64,000 nucleotides of DNA from Acidimicrobiales bacterium (GTDB lineage Bacteria; Actinomycetota; Acidimicrobiia; Acidimicrobiales; Palsa-688). The stretch spans positions 52,185 through 116,184 of the forward strand of contig DASUWA010000046.1 of assembly GCA_036378675.1 (NCBI GenBank), read 5' to 3'. The notes under the pieces are model-generated. The model was given only the letters and a program-made list of their open reading frames with translations, ran no database searches and was not told where the DNA came from. Of the stretch, positions 1 through 8,957 are shown one piece after another. The translations under genes were made by a program, and so were the position numbers. The stretch's first letter is position 1; each line of letters starts with the position of its first letter.

Positions 1-445
1 ACAGGGAGAGTTCGATCAGACCGAAGCCTTGGATACCGGGGCGGACGACTTCCTTTCGAAGCCTTTTTCCTATCCGGTGCTGCTCGCCCGGTTGCGGGCC
101 CTGATCAGGCGGGGAGGGGCACCGCAAGGAGCGGTTCTCGTCCACGGCGACCTGAGGCTCGACTCCCGGGACCACCGGTGCTGGCGTGCGGACGAGGAGG
201 TGACCCTCACACCCCGCGAGTTCGCTCTGCTCACGTACCTGATGCACCGCCCCGGGGAGACGGTTTCCAAGAACGAGCTTCTCGACCACGTCTGGGATCC
301 TTCGGCAGAGCGCGACCCGAACGTCGTCGAGGTGTACGTGGGTTACCTGCGCCGCAAGCTCGACCGGCCCGGCGAGCAATCGCACATCGAGACGGTCCGG
401 AGCTACGGGTACCGCCTGTGCGGGGCCGCTCAAGGGGCGGCATGA
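1..445 (+). CDS. Response regulator, OmpR/PhoB family (5' end outside window)
   Basis: C-terminal part of a DNA-binding response regulator; the frame is open from base 2, so the receiver domain begins upstream of the window. What remains starts near the end of the receiver, with the GADDFLSKPF motif containing the conserved Lys, followed by the last receiver helix. A winged-helix output domain follows (TPREFALLTYL, VSKNELLDHVWD, VEVYVGYLRRKL, ETVRSYGYRL), typical of OmpR/PhoB regulators. Its stop codon overlaps the ATG of the sensor kinase (ATGA at 442-445), so the two are translationally coupled and almost certainly form one two-component system. The signal sensed cannot be read from the sequence. 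Confidence 0.93.
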   Translation, partial: QGEFDQTEALDTGADDFLSKPFSYPVLLARLRALIRRGGAPQGAVLVHGDLRLDSRDHRCWRADEEVTLTPREFALLTYLMHRPGETVSKNELLDHVWDPSAERDPNVVEVYVGYLRRKLDRPGEQSHIETVRSYGYRLCGAAQGAA

Positions 446-1920
446 TCCGGCGAACGCGAGCGGTTTTCTCCGCGGTTCGGCACGCGTTCGACGGGCTTCG
501 CGTACGGGTGACCCTGAGCGCGGTTCTGGCCGTCGGCTGCGCGCTCGGTGTCTCGGCTGCGATCGTCGAGGCGACTTTCGCGCACGAACGCCAGCACATC
601 CTGGTCACAACCGCGAATGAGCAGGCCCGGGTGGTCACCGCGATGAATCCCGAATTGGTCCCGCCGATACAGCTGCCGCCCTCCCAGTCTCTGGAGTCCG
701 GATTGGTGCAGGTTCTCCACTCGGGCAAGGTCGTCGCCGCAAGCCGGGAATTGCGGCGGGAGCCGCCGCTATGGATTCCAGGCGACCCTCAGGTACAAAC
801 CAACGACTACATCCTCGCCGGCCAGGCCAGGGACGTCCACGTGGTCGAGGTGCCCGTCAGTTTCGGGTCGACCCACGACAACGTAGTGGTGGTCACCTCG
901 CTCGACCAGTACGACAACAGCCTGCTCTACGTCCAGCGCCTCCTCGAGTTCGGCCTGCCTGCCCTGTTGCTGGTTCTGGCGGTCATCTGCTGGATGATCG
1001 TCGGAAGGGCGCTGCGTCCCATCGAGGCGCTCCGGAGGGAGGTGGCCGACGTGGCCGCTGTCTCCGGTGCCCATCGGGTGGCGGAGCCACCGACCGACGA
1101 CGAGGTTGGCCGGCTTGCCCGGACCCTCAACTCGATGCTCGATCGCCTGGAGGCGTCAACCCTCCGGGAGCGAAGGTTCCTATCCGACGCGTCGCACGAG
1201 CTGCGCTCGCCGATCGCCAACATCCGCACGGAGATCGAGGTCGCACTGCACCATCCGGACCGGACCGAGTGGCCACGGGTCGCCGGTGAGGTTTTGGCTC
1301 AGGACGAGCGGATGGGACATCTCGTCGAGTCTCTGCTGATGCTCGCCCGTTCCGACGAGGGCCACCTTGCGTCTGTCGACCCGAGTACCGTGCCCACCGA
1401 TCTCGCAGCCGTGGCCGATCAGGTGGTCGCCGAGGTCGGCGGCCGCTGCGACGGCGTGTCGGTAGTCGCGGTCACCCACCCGACCCCGGTCGAGGTTCCT
1501 GCGGTCTACCTCGAGCGGATCATAGGGAACCTCGTCGACAACGCCTGCCGCTACGCCGCCTCGCTTGTCGAAGTGAGGGTCACGAGCCACGGCGGTTCCG
1601 CTGTTCTCAGGGTGTCGGACGACGGGCCCGGCGTTCCCGTCACCGACCGCGGCCGGATCTTCGAACGATTCGTGCGCCTGGACGAGGCGCGAGACCGGGT
1701 GCACGGCGGTTTCGGCCTGGGCCTGGCGATCGTCGCCGACCTTTGCCGGGCCTTCGGCGGGACGATCGACATATCTGATGCGGACGGCGGGGGAGCCGTG
1801 TTCACGATGTGGATGCCGCTGTACGCGGGTCCCGTGGCGCCGGCGACTCCGGCGGCCTCCCCAGCTCAGGGTCAGCCCTCGGACTCGGAACCGGACCGCC
1901 CTCCGATGGTCAGGAGCTAG
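442..1920 (+). CDS. Sensor histidine kinase, two TM segments, HAMP
   Basis: Membrane histidine kinase of 492 aa, partner of the upstream response regulator. The ATG at 442 overlaps the regulator's stop. Order of parts: TM1 at about residues 25-45, a roughly 120-residue extracytoplasmic sensor region, TM2 at about 165-190 running into a HAMP linker (RALRPIEALRREV), HisKA with the phospho-acceptor His near residue 252 (SDASHELRSPIANI), then HATPase_c with N box (NLVDNACRYA, near 365), G1 (DDGPGVP) and G2 (GFGLGLAIV). All catalytic boxes look intact. The stop codon shares a CTAG with the stop of the convergent membrane protein gene. Confidence 0.95.
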   Translation: MIRRTRAVFSAVRHAFDGLRVRVTLSAVLAVGCALGVSAAIVEATFAHERQHILVTTANEQARVVTAMNPELVPPIQLPPSQSLESGLVQVLHSGKVVAASRELRREPPLWIPGDPQVQTNDYILAGQARDVHVVEVPVSFGSTHDNVVVVTSLDQYDNSLLYVQRLLEFGLPALLLVLAVICWMIVGRALRPIEALRREVADVAAVSGAHRVAEPPTDDEVGRLARTLNSMLDRLEASTLRERRFLSDASHELRSPIANIRTEIEVALHHPDRTEWPRVAGEVLAQDERMGHLVESLLMLARSDEGHLASVDPSTVPTDLAAVADQVVAEVGGRCDGVSVVAVTHPTPVEVPAVYLERIIGNLVDNACRYAASLVEVRVTSHGGSAVLRVSDDGPGVPVTDRGRIFERFVRLDEARDRVHGGFGLGLAIVADLCRAFGGTIDISDADGGGAVFTMWMPLYAGPVAPATPAASPAQGQPSDSEPDRPPMVRS

Positions 1921-3647
1921 CCGCCGGATACCACGGGCGCGCACGTGGTCCGGGAAGCGGACCTGAACACCGCAGACAGCTGGATCAATCCGGGCTGGTA
2001 GGCCTCCACGGAGGTCCACCCATCCGGCGCTGGCCCCACGCATCCGGTTCCCGAGGCGATCGACCAGAAGGCGGTGTAGCGAACCCGCACCGTGATCAGG
2101 CCGGGTGCGGTCGCGTCGACGCTGAAATGGTCAGGCGTCAAGGAGGTGAGCTCCCCGCTGCCGGTGGCCAGGCCGGGGCTTCCGTCCACCCGCCAGAGCT
2201 TCCACTGAGGGTTCTCCCAAACGAGGTGGAGGACGCTCACCTGCCCGGAGGCGAGGAGCTTTCCTTCCGCTTTTGCGGCGTAGTCGAGCGGGGCGGCCGG
2301 CAGCGCCACGTACTGGACCCCTTCGTCGTCGAGCCAGTCGGTGTAGGTCGCCGCAGTCAACGCTCCGGCGGCGTAGAAGAGGGGGTTGTCGCCGACGTCG
2401 AGCTGCCGTTCCCAGCCGCGGGCGAGCGAGACGTAGGGAGCGACGTACGCCGACTCCCAGTGCTCGAGGGTGGGCGGTATCTCGACCCGGATCGGGTCGT
2501 CCGCGAACAGCGACAGCTGGTGGAGCAGCGGTTGGTAGAACGCCGACGTGGTCGCGGGCGCCGTCGACTGAGACGTCACGATCTTCTGGCTCGGGGCCCA
2601 CTGCCACACGACGAACGGAACGATGAGGGCCAGCCCGAGTATCCGCAACCTGTTGGGGATCTCGATCCGCCGGCCCGACATGAACCGCTCGACGATGACC
2701 GACCCGCTCAGCCGCTCGACCGCGGGACCGTTGGCGGTGAGGAAGCAGGCGAGGAGCGGGACTCCGATCGCTCCGGCGAGTCGCGGCGCATTGCCGCCCA
2801 AGGGGTTAGGAAATATGAAGGAAAAAAGGGAAGCCGCCGCGTACAGAAACGCCCCCACCCTCACTGCGGGGGTGGTCCGCACGAGGGGGGTCAGCGCGGT
2901 CAGGCACAGCAACTCGGTCACGACCAGTCCCTGCCAGGGGAACGGGAAAGGACCGTCGCCTGGGAAGATCAGCCCGGTCACGACGATCACGACCAGCCCC
3001 GCTGCCCCGGTGGCGATCGTCCAGCCTCGCCGGCCGCTGGCCTTCAGCGCCCACGCGGCACACGCCATGGCGAGGAACGCAGCGGCCAGGGGGGAGAAGA
3101 GCGCCGCCAGGACCCCGAGCGCGAGTGCCGTCCGGCGACGACCTTTTTGCAGTGCGACCAGCGCAGATAGGCCGGCTGCCTCGCCGGCGAGGAAGGGGAG
3201 CTGCCCGATCATCACCGGCAGGACCGTCGAGAAGGCGAAGTACCAGGTTCCGATGGGCCGCGACCCGAAGTAGCCCCGGATCACCCGGTCGAACGCCCAG
3301 GTCGCCACCGCCGCCGAGACGAGAGCCGTCGCCTGGATCCCGATCCGGCTGGCGAAAGCGGGGAAGAGGAGGCTGTAGCTGAGCGGGAAGTTCCCGCCGT
3401 ACCAGCCGCTGTCCCACAACAGGAGCCCGTGTGTCTTGAACAGGGTCACCCTGTACAGCTGGGCCGCCTGATCGACCCCGCGCCAGCCCAACAGCCAGAC
3501 GGCTGTGGCTAGCAGGAGCGCGACGGCGGCAGGGGCTAACGCCACCGCATGCTCCTGCCACCAGGCGCGACCGCGTTGGCCGGCGCTCGGAGCGGGGTAA
3601 ATGACGGCCATGGTGAGGGCTCGGAGCCGCCCAGAGTTTACTGCCAC
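1917..3647 (-). CDS. Polytopic membrane protein with C-terminal extracytoplasmic domain
   Basis: 576 aa if the GTG at 3647 is used; an ATG at 3611 is an alternative that removes 12 residues. The first about 350 residues hold many hydrophobic segments (roughly ten), the rest is soluble. The early loop after the first TM has acidic and aromatic residues (WDSGWYGGNFPLSYSLLFP), as in GT-C type glycosyltransferase or mannosyltransferase-like proteins, and the soluble C-terminal part would then lie outside the cytoplasm. No diagnostic catalytic motif is clear enough to name a reaction. The gene is convergent with the sensor kinase and divergent from the phosphodiester glycosidase-like gene. A role in polysaccharide or glycolipid assembly is inference. 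Confidence 0.75.
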   Translation of the reverse strand: MAVNSGRLRALTMAVIYPAPSAGQRGRAWWQEHAVALAPAAVALLLATAVWLLGWRGVDQAAQLYRVTLFKTHGLLLWDSGWYGGNFPLSYSLLFPAFASRIGIQATALVSAAVATWAFDRVIRGYFGSRPIGTWYFAFSTVLPVMIGQLPFLAGEAAGLSALVALQKGRRRTALALGVLAALFSPLAAAFLAMACAAWALKASGRRGWTIATGAAGLVVIVVTGLIFPGDGPFPFPWQGLVVTELLCLTALTPLVRTTPAVRVGAFLYAAASLFSFIFPNPLGGNAPRLAGAIGVPLLACFLTANGPAVERLSGSVIVERFMSGRRIEIPNRLRILGLALIVPFVVWQWAPSQKIVTSQSTAPATTSAFYQPLLHQLSLFADDPIRVEIPPTLEHWESAYVAPYVSLARGWERQLDVGDNPLFYAAGALTAATYTDWLDDEGVQYVALPAAPLDYAAKAEGKLLASGQVSVLHLVWENPQWKLWRVDGSPGLATGSGELTSLTPDHFSVDATAPGLITVRVRYTAFWSIASGTGCVGPAPDGWTSVEAYQPGLIQLSAVFRSASRTTCAPVVSGG

Positions 3648-3761
3648 CGGAGGTTTGCCGGACCGTTACCCGTCCTTCACCCCCGCCAACCGCTTTCGAC
3701 GGCACGAAACCGGATTTATGCCCGAACGCGGTAGCGTCCACTCCTTCCGTAAACCTTCCCG

Positions 3762-5009
3762 ATGATCACCGACCCGAGTACCGGCCGAGAGACGGAACAA
3801 CCGACCGAGCAACCGATCGGGCAACCGACCGGCGAAGCGGCTGCCACCCCCAACCTCCGGCGGCGCCGGATCATCAAGGTGGCCGTGCTCGTTGTCGTGC
3901 TGGGACTGCTGGCGCCCGTCGGTTACTCCTACGCCTGCGCGCTGACCGGGCCCGGGACCGACGCCCTCAGCGTCCGGTCGGTCGAGTGGCTCCGGACCCA
4001 CCATTTTCGGTGGCTTGTCAACGACGTGGAGAACTTCTGGTACTCCCACCACCGGCCGAAGAAAGGCGGGCTACCGAGCCGCCAGCTGCGAGCGCAGGTC
4101 AACGGGAGCAGCGCTTCAACACCGTCCGTCGTGCCGCCGGTGACCGTTCCGCGGGTAGTCGCCCTTCCGGCGCCGGCGGTTTTGCGCCCGTTCGTGGCCA
4201 GCCCCCTGCCTGGCGAGGGCACCTGGCAACCGATAGGGCTGCCGGTGGACGGGGTCCCCGCGATGTACGCCACCTACATGCGCCCCGACTCGGTCTACAC
4301 CAGCCTGGTTTCGGCGGTGGCGTGGATAGATCCCAAGCTGGTGAGCGCGGTTGGGTACGCCGGCGCGGTCGAACCGGGCGGGGCGGGTTGGGCTCATCAA
4401 CTGCCCATCCCCGACTCGGTGCGGCCCAGCCTTCTCGCCGCATTCAACTCCGGCTTCCGGATGCAGGACGCGCGCGGCGGGTACTACGACTCCGGCCGCT
4501 ACGCCCGGCCGCTGCGCACGGGTGCTGCAGCGCTTTGGATCACGGCTGAAGGGGTGCCTCACGTCGGGGCGTGGGGGCGCGATGCGACGCTGACTCCCGA
4601 CGTGGTTTACGTGAGGCAGAACCTCGAACTGATCGTCGACGGCGGGTCGCCGGTCCAGGGACTCGATGTCGGCAGCTCCGCGCAGTGGGGATGGACCGTC
4701 GGCAACAAAGTCATGGTGTGGCGATCGGGGGTCGGCGAAACCGCCAACGGTGCCCTTGTCTACGCGGCCGGTCCGGATCTGAGCACGCACATGCTCGCCG
4801 ATCTTCTCGCCCGGGCGGGCGCGGTGCGCGCGATGGAGCTCGACATCAACAGCGCGTGGGTCGACTTCTTCACCTACTCGCCGCCGCCCGCCGGCCTCCC
4901 GCCGTCGGACCTGACCGTGAAGAAACTACTCACGAACATGGTTCCCTCGACGTCGCACTACCTGACCGCGAGCAGCCGCGACTGCATCGCGCTGTTCGCG
5001 AGGAGATAG
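3762..5009 (+). CDS. Phosphodiester glycosidase (NAGPA/DUF2233)-like exported protein
   Basis: 415 aa. A hydrophilic, Thr/Gln-rich N-terminus is followed by one TM anchor at about residues 34-52 (VAVLVVVLGLLAPVGYSYA), then an extracytoplasmic domain. The segment from about residue 220 has the features of the NAGPA/phosphodiester glycosidase family: AAFNSGFRMQDARGGYY, LIVDGG, a central GWTVGNKVMVWRSGVGE stretch and a final ELDINSAWVDFF, where family members carry active-site Asp/Asn residues. The family includes the mannose-6-phosphate uncovering enzyme; bacterial members act on cell-surface glycopolymers, but the substrate here is unknown. The SRAP gene begins 2 bases after its stop, so they may be co-transcribed without a functional link. 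Confidence 0.78.
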   Translation: MITDPSTGRETEQPTEQPIGQPTGEAAATPNLRRRRIIKVAVLVVVLGLLAPVGYSYACALTGPGTDALSVRSVEWLRTHHFRWLVNDVENFWYSHHRPKKGGLPSRQLRAQVNGSSASTPSVVPPVTVPRVVALPAPAVLRPFVASPLPGEGTWQPIGLPVDGVPAMYATYMRPDSVYTSLVSAVAWIDPKLVSAVGYAGAVEPGGAGWAHQLPIPDSVRPSLLAAFNSGFRMQDARGGYYDSGRYARPLRTGAAALWITAEGVPHVGAWGRDATLTPDVVYVRQNLELIVDGGSPVQGLDVGSSAQWGWTVGNKVMVWRSGVGETANGALVYAAGPDLSTHMLADLLARAGAVRAMELDINSAWVDFFTYSPPPAGLPPSDLTVKKLLTNMVPSTSHYLTASSRDCIALFARR

Positions 5010-5011
5010 TC

Positions 5012-5716
5012 GTGTGCGGTCGCTACACGTCGAGCACGACGATGGAAGACCTGGCCAAGATCTTCCAGGTCGAGGAGATCAGGACCGACCCACTGCCCGC
5101 CCGGTACAACGTCGCTCCGACCCTGCCGGTTTACGCGGTCGCGATCCGTCGGGAGCACCGCGCGCTCGGAACATTCAAGTGGGGGCTGGTTCCGTCGTGG
5201 GCGAAGAACCCTTCCGCCGGCAACCGGATGATCAACGCCCGTGCCGAGGGAATCGAGACCAAACCCGCCTACCGGTCGGCGCTCGCCCGCCGGCGCTGCC
5301 TGATTCCCGCCGACGGGTTCTACGAGTGGCAACGACGCACGGCCGGTGACGGGAGACCCGCCGGCAAGCTTCCGTACGCGATACGCCGGCGTGACGGCCA
5401 GCCGATGGCCTTCGCCGGGCTGTGGGAGGTGTGGCGAGACCCGGAGAACCCCGATGCCGACCCGTTGCGGACATGCGCCATCGTCACGACGGAGGCGAAC
5501 GATCTGATGGCTCCGATCCACGACCGTATGCCGGTCGTCCTCGATCCGGGGGATTGGGATCAGTGGCTCGATCCCCATGTCGCGGCAGAGAAGGCCCAGA
5601 GGCTGCTCGTGCCGGCGCCGTCGGATTGGTTCGAGGTGTTCCCCGTGAGCAGCCGCGTCAACAACGTCGCCAACGACGGCCCCGAACTCCTCGACCCCAT
5701 ACCCCCGCCGCCTTAA
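5012..5716 (+). CDS. SRAP domain protein (YedK/HMCES), abasic-site DNA crosslinker
   Basis: 234 aa. The GTG at 5012 was chosen because it places Cys at position 2 (M-C-G-R-Y), and this family requires Cys2 as nucleophile after Met removal. SRAP proteins form a thiazolidine crosslink with abasic sites in single-stranded DNA, protecting them during replication. Visible family motifs: ARYNVAPT, FKWGLVPSWAK, MINARAEGIETKPAYR, RCLIPADGFYEW (catalytic Glu region) and IHDRMPVVL (catalytic His). Length is normal. It starts 2 bases after the upstream gene, and no DNA-repair neighbour is present, as is common for this stand-alone protein. Confidence 0.95.
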   Translation: MCGRYTSSTTMEDLAKIFQVEEIRTDPLPARYNVAPTLPVYAVAIRREHRALGTFKWGLVPSWAKNPSAGNRMINARAEGIETKPAYRSALARRRCLIPADGFYEWQRRTAGDGRPAGKLPYAIRRRDGQPMAFAGLWEVWRDPENPDADPLRTCAIVTTEANDLMAPIHDRMPVVLDPGDWDQWLDPHVAAEKAQRLLVPAPSDWFEVFPVSSRVNNVANDGPELLDPIPPPP

Positions 5717-5743
5717 AACGACAGCGGGGCGCCGGTTTTTCGG

Positions 5744-5763
5744 GACAAGTGGTTTCTGCGGGA
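5744..5763 (+). repeat. 20-bp element, copy A (GACAAsTGGTTTCTGyGGGA)
   Basis: Sits just after a T-run between the convergent SRAP and dxs genes. A copy differing at 2 of 20 positions lies at 59674-59693, also just after a T-run between convergent genes. I found no third copy by eye. Confidence 0.6.
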
Positions 5764-5789
5764 AAAAAGGCAGGTTCGCGTTCCGGCCG

Positions 5790-7691
5790 CTACCCGTCGG
5801 CGGCGTCGCGACGCGGAAGCGCCTTCGCTATGTCGGCGGCGATGCCGGGGCCGTCCAGCCCGAGTTGGGCGAGGATCCGGTCGGCTTCCCCGTGCGGTAT
5901 GTACGCGACGGGGATCCCGAGCACGAGCACCGGAGGCGTCGCCCTGGTTTCGAACAGGTCGGCCATGGCGTCAGTGATGTAGGCGCCGGCGCCTCCGGTC
6001 CGTATGCCGTCCTCGACGGTGACGACCATCTTGTGACGGCCGGCGTCGGCCAGCATCTGCGGGTCGAGCGGGCGAACCACCCGCACGTCCCAGACGGTCG
6101 CTTCGATGCCGTCCGCCGCGAGGATCTCGGCAGCCTCCTCGGACGCCTCGAGCATCTTGCCGACCGCCAGGATGCAGACCGAGTCAGGAGTATCCGCGTC
6201 GCCTCTGCGAACCAGTCGGGCCTGAAGACCTTCGCCCACCTGATCGGGCGCGACGTGGCGGGCGGCGGTTCTCGGCCAGCGGATGGAGGCCGGCCCCGAC
6301 AACTGAAGCGCCGTTTCGAGCATCACCTGCACTTCCTGAGCAGAGGAAGGGGCGAACACGGTCATGCCCGGGACCTTCAGGCACAGCGCCATGTCGAGAA
6401 CACCGTGGTGGCTCGGTCCGTCGGGCCCGGTTATCCCGGCGCGGTCGATCGCGAAAACAACCGGCAACCCGTGCAACCCGACATCCAGGTTCAGTTGGTC
6501 GAACGCGCGGGTCAGGAAGGTCGAGTACACCGCGACTACCGGGCGGAGGCCGCCCATCGCCATTCCCGCAGCCGACGTGACCGCGGTCTGCTCAGCGATT
6601 CCCACATCGAAGAACCGGTCGGGCCAACGGTCGGCGAATGGGATCAGCCCGGTCGGTCCAGGCATGGCCGCGGTGATCGCCACCACGTTCGGGTACCGCT
6701 CGCCGATCGAGAGCATCGCTTCGTTGAATGCTTGGGTGTAGCCGCGAGGGGCGGACCAACCTTCGGGCGGACCGACCTCAGGATCGAAGACCGGAGCGTC
6801 GTGAAGGCACTTCTCGTCGTCGTTTTCCGCGGGAGGGTAACCACGCCCCTTTTGAGTCACGACATGAACGACGATCGGGCCGTCGAAGGAGGCCGCTTGC
6901 GATAACGCCTGTTCGAGGCCGGCGATGTCGTGACCGTCGATCGGGCCGACGTAACGCACACCGAGCGATTCGAAGAACGCGGGCGGCTCTATTACTTCCC
7001 TGACCGCGGAGTAGAGACCTTGGAGGCTCGAGTAGGCGAGGCCGCCAACACGGGGCAACTCCCGCACCGCTTCCTCGATCCTCGCCCTGACCGAGCTGAT
7101 CCCGGGATGCAGCCGGATCTTGGTGAGGCTTTCCGACAGGCGCGAAATGGTTGGCGCGTAGGAGCGGCCGTTGTCGTTCAACACCACGACGACACGGCTC
7201 TCGCTGTGCCCCAGGTTGTTCAAGCCCTCGAACGCCATCCCGCCGGTCATCGAGCCGTCGCCGATCACCGCGACGATCTTGCGGTCGGGGGTTCCGCTCC
7301 GCGCGACCGCGGCGGCCAAACCGTGCGCGTAGGAGAGGATCGTCGAGGCGTGGCTGTTTTCCACCCAGTCGTGGACCGACTCGGCCCTCGACGGGTAGCC
7401 CGAAAGCCCACCGCTCTGGCGAAGCGTTGCAAACATGTCGCGCCGCCCGGTCAGGATCTTGTGCACGTACGCCTGGTGGCCGGTGTCCCACAGGAGAATG
7501 TCGCGAGGGGACGAGAACACCCGGTGCAACGCGATGGTCAGCTCGACCGCCCCGAGGTTCGAGCCGAGGTGCCCCCCGGTCACCGACACCGCCTGAACGA
7601 TGAACGACCGTATCTCGGCGGCCAGAGCGTTCAACTCGTCGAGCTCAAGTTTGCCTAGGTCAGTCGGCGAGTTGATCGACTCCAGGAGCAT
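5790..7691 (-). CDS. dxs: 1-deoxy-D-xylulose-5-phosphate synthase
   Basis: 633 aa, normal for Dxs. It condenses pyruvate and glyceraldehyde 3-phosphate to DXP, the first step of the MEP isoprenoid pathway, using thiamine diphosphate and Mg. Seen: the N-terminal GGHLGSNLGAVELTIALHR, the HQAYVHKILTGR segment, the ThDP motif beginning GDGSMTGG and ending in NN, the DGHD segment, and the C-terminal transketolase part with IAEQTAVTSAAGMA carrying the catalytic Glu. The ATG at 7691 is preferred over a longer frame because the protein starts MLLESINSPTDLGKL as usual, and TACCCT lies 6 bases upstream, fitting a leaderless transcript. The polyprenyl synthase gene lies 180 bases upstream in the same orientation. 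Confidence 0.97.
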   Translation of the reverse strand: MLLESINSPTDLGKLELDELNALAAEIRSFIVQAVSVTGGHLGSNLGAVELTIALHRVFSSPRDILLWDTGHQAYVHKILTGRRDMFATLRQSGGLSGYPSRAESVHDWVENSHASTILSYAHGLAAAVARSGTPDRKIVAVIGDGSMTGGMAFEGLNNLGHSESRVVVVLNDNGRSYAPTISRLSESLTKIRLHPGISSVRARIEEAVRELPRVGGLAYSSLQGLYSAVREVIEPPAFFESLGVRYVGPIDGHDIAGLEQALSQAASFDGPIVVHVVTQKGRGYPPAENDDEKCLHDAPVFDPEVGPPEGWSAPRGYTQAFNEAMLSIGERYPNVVAITAAMPGPTGLIPFADRWPDRFFDVGIAEQTAVTSAAGMAMGGLRPVVAVYSTFLTRAFDQLNLDVGLHGLPVVFAIDRAGITGPDGPSHHGVLDMALCLKVPGMTVFAPSSAQEVQVMLETALQLSGPASIRWPRTAARHVAPDQVGEGLQARLVRRGDADTPDSVCILAVGKMLEASEEAAEILAADGIEATVWDVRVVRPLDPQMLADAGRHKMVVTVEDGIRTGGAGAYITDAMADLFETRATPPVLVLGIPVAYIPHGEADRILAQLGLDGPGIAADIAKALPRRDAADG

Positions 7692-7697
7692 CGCCCG

Positions 7698-7703
7698 AGG
7701 GTA
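7698..7703 (-). promoter_or_regulatory. Leaderless-type -10 (TACCCT) for dxs
   Basis: TANNNT hexamer on the minus strand, 6 bases before the dxs ATG, with no Shine-Dalgarno between them. Part of a window-wide pattern. Confidence 0.5.
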
Positions 7704-7871
7704 CCCCCTCTCCGCGTGACGGTCTTGCCGGGCGCCGGTCCGGCCTGCCGGGTAGAGAAAAGGCGCTGTACGAACCCTTTCACTACCCACTTAGCGTGGC
7801 TAAATGATTCAGGAGCGCCTCCGGCGCGCTCGTCGGGCGAGACTGTCCCCCAAACTCGTCCGGCGATTCGG

Positions 7872-8957
7872 TCAGCGATCGCGGCCGGCGACGAACTGCG
7901 CGACCTCGGCCAGCGCGTCGATCGCCGGCGCCTCGAGGGGCAGTTCGACCAGGGCCGACATCGCCTGATCGAGTAGCCGGCGAATCGATTCCTCGACTTC
8001 CGCCCGGGCGCCGGTGGACACGATGACCTCCTGCAGATCCCGGACCCCGTCTGCGTCCAGGTCGGCGATGCCGAAGAGCTTTTCGAACAGGTCGCCGGCC
8101 GGCCCGCGGGCGCGGGACGCCGCCAGGCTGGCGAGAAGGGTCGGCTTGCCCTCGCGCAGGTCGTCGCCTACCGGCTTGCCGGTGAGCCCGGGGTCGCCGA
8201 AGACGCCGAGCAGGTCGTCACGCAACTGGAAAGCCTCTCCCAGCGGCAGCCCGAAAGCCGACAGCCTCGGGGCGAGCTCGCCGAACCGGCCAGGGGCCGC
8301 GATGGCGGCTCCAAGATGCAGCGGCCTTTCGACCGTGTACTTGGCGGTCTTGTAACGGGAGATGCGCCTTGCACGATCGACGCCCTCTTCGCCGGCGAGG
8401 CCGGCCCGGTCCGCCGCTCCGAGAACGTCGAGGTACTGGCCGACGTTGACCTCGAGACGCATCTCGTCGTACACCACGACCGCTTCGAGTGGCGCGCCGG
8501 CGAGGAGGCGGTCGCCGTAGACCAGCGCCAGGTCGCCGACGAGAACAGCGATGCCGTTGCCGAAACGCTCGGAGTCCCCCGCCCAGCCGAGCCGCCGGTG
8601 AAGCGATGCCTGCTCCACGTGGACCGCGGGCGCGCCGTGCCGGCGGGCCGATCCGTCGATCACGTCGTCGTGCACCAGCGCTGCCGTGTGCAGAAGTTCG
8701 AGGGCGGCCCCCGCATCGACGACTCCTGGGTCCGCCGCGTCACCGCCGGCTCCAATGAAGGACCAGTAGCAGAACACCGGGCGGAGCCTTTTTCCGCCTG
8801 ACAGGACGGATGACCTCAGGCTCGATAGCGGTTCGCACAGCGCTTCGTCCACCACGCTCCACCGACCGATCTCGAGGTCCAGCAGTTCGGTAAGGCGCTT
8901 CTCGACGAGTGGAGCCACCAGCGACACCGCCGGCGGCAGCGCTGCCGTCGCGGTCAA
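7872..8957 (-). CDS. Polyprenyl diphosphate synthase (GGPP synthase-like)
   Basis: 361 aa from a TTG at 8957. This start overlaps the stop of the PAP2 gene as TTGA and gives a normal length; GTG codons a few residues later are alternatives. It is a trans-isoprenyl diphosphate synthase that elongates allylic diphosphates with IPP. Seen: GGKRLRPVF, the first Asp-rich motif HDDVIDG followed by RRHG, KTAKYTVERPL, and the second motif FQLRDDLLGVFGD. The sequence is IdsA/GGPP-synthase-like; product chain length cannot be settled by eye. With dxs downstream and a phosphatase translationally coupled upstream it forms a small isoprenoid cluster. Confidence 0.9.
   Translation of the reverse strand: MTATAALPPAVSLVAPLVEKRLTELLDLEIGRWSVVDEALCEPLSSLRSSVLSGGKRLRPVFCYWSFIGAGGDAADPGVVDAGAALELLHTAALVHDDVIDGSARRHGAPAVHVEQASLHRRLGWAGDSERFGNGIAVLVGDLALVYGDRLLAGAPLEAVVVYDEMRLEVNVGQYLDVLGAADRAGLAGEEGVDRARRISRYKTAKYTVERPLHLGAAIAAPGRFGELAPRLSAFGLPLGEAFQLRDDLLGVFGDPGLTGKPVGDDLREGKPTLLASLAASRARGPAGDLFEKLFGIADLDADGVRDLQEVIVSTGARAEVEESIRRLLDQAMSALVELPLEAPAIDALAEVAQFVAGRDR

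Noticed and set aside
1809..3170. A 453-codon open frame on the plus strand over the membrane protein gene
   Set aside because: The opposite strand encodes a clear multi-TM protein; this read is Arg/Gly/Glu-rich without pattern.
7815..7827. GCGCC-TCC-GGCGC hairpin between dxs and the prenyl synthase gene as terminator
   Set aside because: No T-run follows on either strand and such short GC hairpins arise by chance in this composition.
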